A DNA stretch of 64,000 nt, from assembly GCA_021234155.1 (NCBI GenBank), contig JAJEKV010000421.1, positions 1-64,000 on the forward strand, given 5' to 3'. Made by a program: the position numbers and the translations under genes. The notes beneath the pieces are model-generated. The model worked only from the letters and a program-made list of their open reading frames with translations, made no database searches and was not told the origin of the DNA. This document shows positions 54,851 to 64,000 of this stretch, one piece after another; position 1 is the stretch's first letter, and each line of letters starts with the position of its first letter. Origin of the DNA: Isoetes taiwanensis (lineage: Eukaryota; Streptophyta; Lycopodiopsida; Isoetales; Isoetaceae).

Positions 54851-57352
54851 ATGGTCTGTAATTTCAGGTGTTTACATTCATGTGATATTCAAGTTCCCTA
54901 TTCCCTTATTACTTTACTGATAGAAGGCATCCGATGCTATAACCCATGTATCGTTCAGATGTAAGAAATATCACATTCTAATTATTTGGAGTCCTTCCCT
55001 TATCCCTTATGCATCAAACATTCCTGTATATCCGATTTCTTCACTTATACTTGGAGACGGTCAATTTTATATGCAGTGAGTCTCGCATTCAAGTGTTCAA
55101 GGTATTTCTTTGCAATTATCCCCCCTAATCATGATGGAGTCGGAGTTATATTGATACATCTTTGCACCAGAAGGAAGAGAACTAGAAATAGCATCTGGAA
55201 GGGAGTAATTTCTGTTATGAATGTGCAAAATGGCAAAGTTCGGGGAAATGGATAAAGAATCTGTAGCCATGATGCCACATTTCAAATGTTTAGCTTGTTT
55301 GCTTGGACATTTCTGGCAGACACATGTATGCTTTGCTGCCTTATATTCAGCAGGTTTGCATGCAAAACAAGGTTACCGGAATTGGCAAGAGTGCTTCTGT
55401 TAAAGGTTTCATTTGAAGGTTTAGGGGTTTTTCACATGTTTGGAAATGTTGTGCTTCTGCATACACTTGCAACGGGCCTCACAAACTGTTTTGTGAGATG
55501 GTTGTATGTTGACTTGCATTTTGACTTATTGCAAAGGTTATAAAATCTTATGCTGAGGTGGAAAAGGGGATATGACCCCATCACGGATTTGGTGGATGGT
55601 GTGAAATGCACCAGAAGGAATATGCATGAGAATATTATGTGGACACTGGTAGGACAACCTGATTGGTTTGTTATCTCTGCAAGTGGAGACATTTGGCTGG
55701 CCATCCTCTTATGATATCATTTTTTTGAAGATGATACCATTTGATGGTGCTAGAGGTAAGAGAAATCAGAGCATGAGATTTGATGGGGAGAAATGAGAAT
55801 ATGTTAAGTATAGCAATTGCTAAGATCATTACATATGAAGATGAGGATGCACAGCGAGGAAGTCTGGCATCACAGGTAAAATGGAGGCCATCAAGATAAT
55901 TGATATGAATAACCACATAGGTAATTGATTGAAGTTGGCTAACCTTGAAGGATATATTAAAATAGCAATCTGGAAGAGTGAAGTGGTTTCAAGCGAACTG
56001 AGCTTAACATACGAAACCTGGGAATGATGATAATAATATACAAAGCCTGTGATCTAGCGTGTGGCGGGCAAGAACATACCAAATCTGAAATTTGAATGTA
56101 AAATGCACTGTAATTTCTTGTGGACCTTTCCATACTCTAGTGCTGCTGAGGCCCCACAGCCCCGAAACTTCCTTCTGTGCTCCTACTTTACTTATGACAG
56201 TCATGACCCCTCTCCCCCTTCATAATTTTTTTCTTCCGGCCCCTAACCTTCTGGAAAAAAACCCCATGCCATTTGGGTGGGGCAAACATGCAAATTTTGG
56301 CCATTACGACTCTTAGGCAAAGTCTTGGCCAGTCTATCCTTGCCAGTCCAAAGGAAATTCTTTTGAAGATATATCTTATAGATGCCATCGAGCTACATGC
56401 ATGCTGGTTTTGTATGGCATCCTGCGGTATGCCATTTTGATCAGATAAGGGAGGAAATTCATGACCAAAATCATATGTGCAAAAAAATCTACAATATTTG
56501 GCAATTCATGACCAAAATCATATGTGCAAAAAAATCTACAATATTTGGCAAATCTGAAAGTTTCTCTGGCAGGTAGAACCCCTAAAATCTTAGGAAATGA
56601 CTCAAAAAAAAAAAATTCCAAAAACATTTTTAGCCAGACTTGAAAATCCCAAATTAAAAGATATGCCAAAAGGCAATGCCACAATCATTAGATATGCCAA
56701 GAATATTCCAAAATGGCTCTCAGTTAAGAAAAAAAACTTATGTTTCACTTGAACCTCTTCCCCTTTTTTTTTTTTTGATGGAAGGTTACTTTTATTACTC
56801 CTGAAATAAGAGTATATATGAGTATCAAGGCAAACATATCTTTTACAAAAAACATCTACTAGCAAGAACTTTGATAAGTCCTTAAGCTTTGGACTAGTTA
56901 ACCGTACAGCTATATCCTGAGTATGTAACTCTACTAATAAGTAACATCTCAATCGTCATGTTGAACCTCTTCTATTAGACCATTGTCATATCTTCTAGAT
57001 CTAGAAAGTAAAATAATGTTAGATGTTCATTTCAATGCACATGACTTTGGGGCGACTAGTCGTCCTGCTAAATCTCTTCTAGTTATAAAGATCAACTGAA
57101 AAAAAAAGGCTATATCAAAAGTAACACGATTCTAATTGTAATCATACATTTCAAAGATAGATCTGCCATTAATAAAAGATTGTCATGTACATGAGTGAGT
57201 TTCTTGGTCCCCAAGTGGGTATTCTTGGACCTTGACCTTTTGTCATAAAATGATTTGCAAATATAACTGTTTGCCATAGTATAATGTTCGGCATTGCCTC
57301 AGTTTTGACCTAAGGTATTTTCTGTTATAATCCTTTAGAAATTGTAATGCCG
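54851..57352. other. Intergenic, no gene supported
   Basis: Only short overlapping frames. A 46-47 bp tandem duplication with CAAAATCATATGTGCAAAAA lies at 56463-56553. Confidence 0.35.
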
Positions 57353-57574
57353 CATTCCAGGCTTTTTGAAAGTACGTCATTTTACCTTATCTTCCTTTGG
57401 AGCAACCACTAAGTCGTAATGTCAAGCTTTTTGAAAGTAGGGCATTTTACATTATCTTCCTTTAGAGCAACCACTAAGTCATAATGTCAAGCCAACCGAG
57501 CCACTACATTGTAATGTCGAGCCAACTGGATGCCGAGCCAATCCTTATAATATAATATAATGCTTGGCGTGCTC
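57353..57574. repeat. ~68 bp tandem repeat and short relatives
   Basis: AGGCTTTTTGAAAGTA...GAGCAACCACTAAGTC and AATGTCAAGC occur at about 57359 and 57424; the phrase GAGCCAAC(C/T) with ACATTGTAATGTCGAGCC continues to about 57545, and a further GCAGCCACTAAATTGTAATG lies in the 3' end of the phosphatase gene. Confidence 0.75.
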
Positions 57575-58426
57575 TCATTGCCTATGATTTGATTTAAGGC
57601 CTTTTATCCTATGTTCCTTGAGAGCAGCCACTAAATTGTAATGTTGAGCCAATCTTGTTAGAAACTCACCCATGTGTAACAATATCTCGTCTGAACTATC
57701 TCCAAAGAAATGGGGCATTGCAATGCCACAATGAGGTTGCAAATAGAATGACAGAGGATTGTCATCCAACATGATCAACCTAGAAAGGTCCCTTCCTAGC
57801 CTTGACAGGTCCTTGATGAAACCCTTTTGGACAGGAATGCAGGAGTCCCTATACAACCTATGCGAGATAAATTGATGTTTAGGATCCACAACATCGAGGA
57901 TAACATCGGCGCGCTCTTTCTTAGATGCAGTGAATATGACGAGCTCGAACGATGCAACCATGGACAAGAGGAATTGGTGGAGGAAAGGGCGCAAGTAAAG
58001 GGTAGATGAACCGGGAGGGCAATGGACAAGGGTCTCGTCTAAGTCGAGGACCAAAGTTGGTTTAGGGTTAGAATTTCCTCTCAACAATGTTGGGCGAGGC
58101 AAGAGGGGGAAGCAAAATGCCAAAGAGTTGGTCATGTGGTGGTGATATTCGTGCTTCCTTTTTTGCAGCCTTCGAAAATACTCGTCTTCCTCCTCCAGAG
58201 CACTTCGATGTCTTTTGGGAGCCATTCTTTTCTTGTTGGAAGTGCACAAGCTGATCAAATGTGTGAGACTGCTCCAAATCAGGCCTCCGGAAGGTCGGCT
58301 TCTTCTGCACACCCATTTCTTCATGGGCTTGTTCCTCATCATTTTGGCGATGGGTTTGCTTGTGTTTCTCGCCTTCGATTTCGCCTTTGCCTTCGTCTCC
58401 ATCGCTTGCTGTGTTAGGCCTAGCAT
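57575..58426 (-). CDS. FCP1/SCP-type CTD phosphatase-like protein, single exon
   Basis: Haloacid-dehalogenase-fold protein phosphatase of the FCP1 homology (NIF) family, which dephosphorylates the RNA polymerase II C-terminal repeat or related substrates. 283 residues, intronless. A basic N-terminal part (1-110) precedes the catalytic domain: TLVLDLDETLVHC (nucleophile D128, acid D130), YLRPFLHQFLLSM, ELVIFTASKKERADVI, KHQFISHRLYRDSCI, KDLSRLGRDLSRLIMLDDNP and LSFYLQPHCGIAMP, then a C-terminal helix. All four phosphatase motifs are present; the usual VDNSP is LDDNP. A second Met at residue 68 (MAPKRHR) could be the real start. Divergent from NUP62, from which it is separated by 184 bp. Its 3' end overlaps a repeat tract, so the last ~15 residues may be recently changed. 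Confidence 0.9.
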   Translation of the reverse strand: MLGLTQQAMETKAKAKSKARNTSKPIAKMMRNKPMKKWVCRRSRPSGGLIWSSLTHLISLCTSNKKRMAPKRHRSALEEEDEYFRRLQKRKHEYHHHMTNSLAFCFPLLPRPTLLRGNSNPKPTLVLDLDETLVHCPPGSSTLYLRPFLHQFLLSMVASFELVIFTASKKERADVILDVVDPKHQFISHRLYRDSCIPVQKGFIKDLSRLGRDLSRLIMLDDNPLSFYLQPHCGIAMPHFFGDSSDEILLHMGEFLTRLAQHYNLVAALKEHRIKGLKSNHRQ

Positions 58427-58610
58427 CTTGGCGCCACTTTTTTAACCTTGAGTAGTAGTGCCCTTTCCATTTTAGTGCCTTTTTAGTGCCCTTTCCATGA
58501 TTTTTCCTTAGGGTATACTAATATACATATCTTATACCATGGCCTTTTCGAACCCATAAACCCTACACCTTCTCACTGCTGCGCGCGAATTTCCTCTTCC
58601 GACCCGCACC
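58427..58610. promoter_or_regulatory. Shared spacer between divergent phosphatase and NUP62 genes
   Basis: Only 184 bp between the two start codons, so both core promoters and leaders must be here or inside the genes. Contains a duplicated TAGTGCCYTTTCCAT, a TATA-like ATACTAATATACATATC (about 58514-58530) and AAACCCTA (58558-58565, telo-box) on the NUP62 side. Confidence 0.6.
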
Positions 58611-61600
58611 ATGTCGGGATTTTCATTTGGATCAGCAAGTTCAACCGGGTCGGGGTTTGCTTTTGGCACTACAAGCTCCACAGGATCTGGGTTTGGTTTT
58701 GGCAGTGCAGGATCAGGCATGTCTCCGGCGACAGCCTTCTCGTTCCAAACTAGTAGCGCTCCTGCGTTTGGCGCAAGTGCTGGTAGTTCCCCTGCTATAG
58801 GTTCCACTGCCCCTGCATTTGGTGGGTTTGGTATGTCTACAGGGACAGGATCAACACCATCTTTATTTGGTGGTTCTGCCTCTTCCGCTCCAGCATTTGG
58901 AGCTTCTTCTACTTCGGCATTTGGAGCTTCCTCGACTCCAGCATTTGGAGCTTCTTCGACCCCAGCATTTGGAGCTTCTTCGACTCCAGCATTTGGGACT
59001 TCTACTACGGCATTTGGCACTCCTCCACCGTCTTCTGGCCCAGGTTTTGGTGGATTTGGCAGCACATTTTCTGTGAGTAGCACTCCAGCTTCTAGTCCAT
59101 TTGGTAGTTCCTCTCCCAGCCCTTTTGGTAGCACTCCTAGTTTGTTTGGAAATACTACTGCGGCTGCTTCTTCGGCAGCTTCTGGGTCAAGCCCTTTTGG
59201 CAGCATGGCTGCTGCTACAAGTCTATTTGGTAATACTAATGCTTCAGGGACTTCTGCACCCTCTTTCCCCTTTGGTGGCCAATCTAAGCCCTCAGCATCA
59301 CCATTTCAATCGGCAGCATCACCATTTCCATCTGTAGCTTCATCTGCAGGTTCTTCTGCAGCTCCATCGCCTTGGCAAAGTTCTTCACAAAATTCTTCTT
59401 CTTCAATTTTTGCCGGTCTTGGAGCCAAGCCCACGACCCCTTCTCCCTTTTCAGCAACTCAACCTGCAATCAGTTCTAGTGGCACAACTTCAGCATTTTC
59501 ATTTGGTGGAATATCTGCAGCCCAAACACCTTCATCATTTGGAGGTGTTAGTACAAGCACCCAAAGCTCATCGCCATTTGGTGTTGTTCCATCAGGTGCT
59601 CCATCAGCATCAACCAGCCAAAGCACATCTTTATTTGGGGCTGCTGCACCTTCATCATCTGGAGGTTCAATGGCCACATTTTCCTTTGGAACTCAGCAAA
59701 CGCAGTCTAGTTCTGCTGCATCTTCACTGTTTCCATCAACACCTGGAACAACTTCTATTTTTGGTTCAACAAGTGCTCCTGCTTCGACACCAGCATTGTC
59801 TCCATTGGGATCATCTACACCTGCTAGCTCAACTGCCGCTGTGGCAGCCCCATCGTTATTTGGAACACCAGCTGCTTCTATTACGCAATTGTCCCAACCT
59901 GTACCTCAGTCACCGTTTTCCCCACAGACTCCAACTTTTGCGTTAACTTCTGGAACAGGGGTATCTGCTTCAACTGCTTTAACTCCAGCATCTAGTCCCA
60001 TTCCTGCTGCTTCATCTGCAGCTTTCAGCTTGTCCTTTGCTAAGCAACCTACTCCTAACGTTCAAGCTCCAGCTACTCAAACTGCTCAAGTAGTAGCACC
60101 GGTAGCATCAGGGTCTTCAAACAGCTTTTCTTTTGGAAATCTGCAATTCACACCGAAAGCTACAGGTTAGTCCTGCAAATTCAGTACTAATGTGTTACTT
60201 ATTATTGTTTATGAACTTCTTGTTTTTAACACTATTATACAATTGCATTCAATCTTTCCAATGCAATTATATAGTGAAATTATACACAGTTGCATTTGAT
60301 CAGTAATTTGGTCAATTAAATTTAAATTGCAACCTGGCAATGTATGTCAGATCTACTTACTTCGAAGTGACTAATTTTTCAGGTTCTCAGACAACAACTG
60401 TAAGTGCTTCCACCAGTACTCCTGCCACTTCTGGGCCAACTTTTTCCTTAGCAGTTTCTGCTGCTCCAACTACCTCCGTCAGCGTCACTCCTACTGCCAG
60501 TGTTGCTGCTGCTGCTGCCACTTTTACTCCAACCTCCACCTCTGCCACTACTGCTGCCACTACTTCTGCTCTGGCTTCAGCTACGCCGGCTACTACACCT
60601 ACGATCATTGCCGCGTCTGCCAGGTATATGCTTTCTCATTTCTCATCCATGCTAGAAGAACATCAACATTGTACACGAGTTTGCTCATAATCATGTGGCT
60701 TGATCTATAAAGTACAACAGGAACTCCTAGTTCTACTTCTGTCTATAAAGTGCCTAAGCCTCCATCTGAAATAGTTGGAAGAACAGTGGAGGAGGTAAGG
60801 AGGATATTTATTTTCTATTTTTGTATTTTGTGAGTACAAAAATTCCTCTGAGCGCATCATGATGCTTGCTCCCTTTCTTAGATCATCAAAGAGTGGACCA
60901 GTGAGTTACGCAGCGTACATCAAAGTTTCGTAAACAGGCAGAAGCACTTGGAGAATGGGATCGGAGAATTATTAGTAATCGGAATGTGCTGTTAAAGCTT
61001 GAGGTTAGTACTTGCACCTAAATTGTATTTGTACCACTTTCAGTTACTTCAAATTTATTGTGGTTTTAATTAGCCTGAGGATGGCAAGAAATATAGCACA
61101 AATATGATGTTTATATGGTTTTAGAGCTGTACCATGTAGCAGAGTTTAGAATTTCAAGGATGCATTAGCCATGGAGCAAATTCGTAGCTGCATTCACTTT
61201 AGCTGTTTATGTGGCATGATGACAAAGTTTCACATTGTTGTGCAGAGTGAAGTTGCAAAGGTGGTAGAATCACAACATGGCTTGGAGCGCCAGCTTGAAC
61301 TTATCGAAACACACCAGCAAGAGGTAGAGTTTAGAACAGTATAATTTGTTTTTATAAAGCATATGGATATGACCATGTTGTATCTTGTGCTTTGACAACA
61401 TCTATCAATTTATGTCTTGCCATGGAGTATATTGTATAAAGGGTTTGTAGTCTAATAATTCTCGTAATTTGGTCACCATTTTTATATAAAATGTTGAATT
61501 CTGAAGATGGAAGCACAATTGGAGAGAAAAATCCCTGGCATGCTGATTTCTGCAACGGATCTATGCAAAGATAGCTAAATTTCAAGCCAGAAGGGATACT

Positions 61601-63781
61601 TCACTGTTGCCTTGGGAGATTCGTGATGATAAGAGTCCTCTATATATACCAGGGGATTAAAGCAGATGGCCTTCATCACATTTTTAATAATGAGTCGTAG
61701 CTAAACTTCAGTACAAAGTTATTTGTTTGGCTCAGTTTCATAAATATACACAACTCTTCGCCTGGAACAGAACTTATGATGGAGCTCAAACTGCTGACTT
61801 CTCCTTTCTTCCCTTAGCTTCAAGTGGTTTATGAAACTGTCTGCAATCTTCTTACAATGACTGAGATTCAAGCTTATGTGGTACAAATGCCATAGCTTGC
61901 ATATTTACTCGATGATCTGCACACCATCTGGGTGACACTTTAATAATTCAGGTGCAATGAAACTAATAATAGGCGGAAAGTGGCATCTGATATTGAAAGG
62001 ATGGAAGTGGTATCGTGCTTAATAGAATTGGATGCATTCTATCTTCTATGCTGCTCCACAGATACTGTGGATTTTCTTAAAGTCCATGTGATACTAGAGC
62101 TTAAGCCTGATAGAAAACCTGTTGTAAGCATGATAGTAACCTATTGTACTCTTTCTGCTATCCACAAGTTCAAAACATGATGGGTTCTATAATATGCCTT
62201 CATCCTCTACCTGCGCAAATCCATCTTGTCTGCGAGCATCAATTTCAGCACTTTGGTACATGTCCAAGTTATATTTTCCGTGAATTATACTGCAAGCATG
62301 CTTGTACTGTGTGACCTTGCTGAGCAAATGGCCATTCCAATATTACAATCTCCCTACTTGAATCTGGCTTAAATTCTTGTATTTGTAATATAGTTGTTTA
62401 TGTTTTAGCTTGGTGCAAGCGTAATTATTCATTTGTTCACGCAAGCCAGTTGGGGTCCATGATTCCCCAACGTAGTGGGGCCTGGGGCATTGCTTTAACA
62501 CTAGCTTGTAAATGGTCCTCCTCATCTTTAGCTGGCATCTTTGAAGCCTTCCACTCATAAGTGGGGCCTAGAGAAGTCTCTGAAAATTGACACCGTTTAG
62601 GATAAGGTTCATCAAATCTTTCAAGGACCTGCTCCAAATTCCATGGTAAGCATGAAAAACAGAACCAGACCTTTTCCTGGTGGACAAACTACACTGGATC
62701 TGAAATGATCTAGCAGATAATTGTTATGCAAATATTGTGCATGTATAGAACCGATTAGTTCAAAGTGATCTGAGCTATCTGAGCCTAGAATAGCATAGAT
62801 GTGGCCAATTCGAGAGGCAAAAACGTACTGAATGCTTCAAAATTCTATGATCTGTCACTGAATTGAGATTCAAGCCAATTGACATTGCCATAGCTGTCAA
62901 ATCAAACCCTAATGCAAAGTCTGGCCCTGAAGAAAACTTCCCTGAATTCTTGTGCACGGAAAGCAACAAAAGCGTTATCTCCAAGCACCTTTCATTGAGA
63001 TCTCTCTAAGGAAACGTTTAAGACCAGAAATGCAGGAAAGAACCATGGGCGTTAATAAGTCTGGCTAGAATGATGTAGAAGAAAGGAGGTTGGCTGCTCT
63101 GGTCTGTGGCTGGAAGGTTAAAACAGGTTCAGAGGTATCATTTATTGGATGCTAAGGATTCTGGTGGGAAAAGGCATATAAGTTAATAAGGTTTTTTAAT
63201 TTTACCAAAATCATTTGGCCAATCGGCATCATTATAACAAAAGGACTACATCTCAAGTATTATGGGGCGAATATTGATGTGGATTATTTCAAGATTATCA
63301 TTGCTGCTGTTCAGCCACTTACTAGTTGCAATGTTGTGCAGCTAATTGAGACATGCCAGAGTTTTGCACCAGCTCTGAAAAAGTTTGATATTAGGGCGAG
63401 AGATTGCAGAAACTGATGAAGTTAACAATACTAGCTCAGTTTGCAAGTCAGATTATGGAGTGCCAAAATGTTATAACTTTGACACTCCATAATCTGATTT
63501 GCAAACTGGGCTAATCTCATTGACTTCATCAAGTTTCTGCAATCTGTCCCCAATATCAAACTTGTCTCATGCTCAGAGTCACTGTGGAGTAAAAGAATGT
63601 GTTAAAAAGATGGCTGCAGAAGTGGCAGTTGTATTGTTGACCTTTATGGATTGTTAACCCAAAATATGATATGCCAGGTTGAAAAGGCTCTTGAAAGCAT
63701 GGAAGAAGAGGCTGAAAGAATTTACAAGAATGAGCGTGTCAATCTTTTTGAAGATGAAGCGGCTGCTGCACGAGACACGAT
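58611..63781 (+). CDS. NUP62: Nucleoporin NUP62, 5' six exons, one frameshift; continues beyond the window
   Basis: Central-channel FG nucleoporin. Exons 58611-60165, 60383-60623, 60713-60794, 60882-61003, 61246-61323 and 63678-63781 (last donor within ACGATGTACA, tentative). Exon 1 encodes about 520 residues of Ser/Ala/Thr-rich FG repeats (FGxFG, SPFG, SLFG, PAFG), starting MSGFSFGSAS. Exon 2 is an extended Thr/Ala/Ser linker. Exon 3 ends SEIVGRTVEE, exon 4 encodes IIKEWTSELR then FRKQAEALGEWDRRI, exon 5 EVAKVVESQHGLERQLELI, exon 6 VEKALESMEEEAERIY: the coiled-coil Nsp1/NUP62 domain that binds NUP54 and NUP58. Exon 4 is 122 bp instead of 123: one base is missing after ELR (about 60914). Introns are 82-240 bp except intron 5 (2.35 kb), which carries a foldback. 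The remaining C-terminal exons lie past the window end. Confidence 0.93.
60908..60918 (+). other. Frameshift in NUP62 exon 4
   Basis: Between ELR and RTSKFRKQA one base is missing (TTACGCAGCGTACATC). Exon length 122 bp; both borders fit phase 0 only with 123 bp. Confidence 0.85.
61324..63677. other. Long intron 5 of NUP62
   Basis: 2354 bp, ten or more times longer than the other introns of the gene. No transposon protein recognised; holds the foldback at 63381-63563. Confidence 0.7.
63381..63563. repeat. Imperfect 82 bp inverted repeat with 20 bp loop
   Basis: Left arm 63381-63462 (AAGTTTGATATTAGGGCGAG ... ATTATGGAGTG) and right arm 63483-63563 are inverse complements with scattered mismatches. 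The right arm read on the minus strand, and the left arm on the plus strand, share the coding-like phrase KFDIGDRLQKLDEVNEI, so the foldback seems to derive from an inverted duplication of coding DNA. Confidence 0.85.
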
Positions 63782-64000
63782 GTACAAATCATTTCCTCTT
63801 TTCTTGATTTCAATTGACAATGATTTCTGTTCTAGGGTTAAAACAATGCATTTTAATACATGGATAGCTGTTGCGATTGCCATGAGGTTATGAATAGCTT
63901 TATGTATGTATACTTAATTAGAACTACCAGTACCATTTTCTGGAAAGCTCCTTTGCTGCTATAAGATGTCTCCATGTATTGTAACTGAGGGTAGTTGCTA
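63782..64000 (+). other. Start of the next NUP62 intron
   Basis: Sequence after the likely donor GTACAA; no further NUP62 exon is visible before the window end. Confidence 0.5.

Noticed and set aside
58532-59206. Long minus-strand frame of 224 codons over NUP62 exon 1
   Set aside because: It is the antisense of the FG-repeat coding sequence; its Pro/Asn/Glu/Ala repeats mirror the FG repeats. Same for other frames at 58819-59946 and 60387-60608.
60721-60794. NUP62 exon 3 starting after CAACAG at 60720
   Set aside because: This acceptor gives an immediate stop in the phase left by exon 2; the AG at 60711-60712 restores the frame and reads STTGTPSSTSVYK.

Overview
The window is nuclear DNA of a land plant. 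The evidence is GT-AG introns, an ERECTA-type receptor kinase gene of about 27 short exons, a plant NUP62-type nucleoporin, a piece of the chlorophyll-pathway gene CHLM, and abundant plant-type transposons (copia, LINE, Mutator, PIF/Harbinger). It is AT-rich with long repeat-filled intergenic stretches. I cannot name the species; a non-angiosperm vascular plant (fern, lycophyte or gymnosperm) is a guess from the repeat load and the divergent protein sequences.

Layout. 1.6-7.3 kb: an ERECTA-family leucine-rich-repeat receptor kinase, plus strand, every exon recognisable but with three single-base deletions. 8-16.8 kb: intergenic, with a pair of ~415 bp direct repeats (LTR-like) enclosing a PIF/Harbinger element, a foldback element and an ATGCATGC-rich duplicated segment. 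16.8-35.2 kb: an 18.4 kb unit bounded by 31 bp perfect terminal inverted repeats and a possible 3 bp target duplication (GTC). It holds decayed transposase-like frames at its left end, two families of palindromic repeats, several unrecognised mostly minus-strand coding segments, a 5'-truncated LINE, a captured fragment of CHLM, and an intact frame for a very divergent histone H3 that resembles CENH3. 35.2-39.1 kb: a tandem array of ~1 kb units carrying decayed tRNA-Lys-like sequences. 39.1-42 kb: an LTR end with primer-binding site, a Mutator-derived element and a cluster of Harbinger MITEs. 42.05-42.9 kb: an intact three-exon EAPP homologue. 43-57 kb: intergenic repeats, a copia remnant, a LINE tail and unrecognised coding segments. 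57.6-64 kb: a single-exon FCP1-type phosphatase and the 5' part of NUP62, transcribed divergently from a 184 bp shared spacer.

The most unusual content is the 18.4 kb unit. A CENH3-like H3 frame, paired with element-specific palindrome arrays, inside terminal inverted repeats is not something I recognise from described plant transposons. Functional linkage between these parts is inference.

A caution for the whole window: ERECTA has three and NUP62 one exon that is exactly one base short, with reading frame, splice sites and active-site residues otherwise intact. This looks like deletion errors in the assembly at least as much as like gene decay, so broken frames elsewhere, including in the large element, should be read with that in mind.
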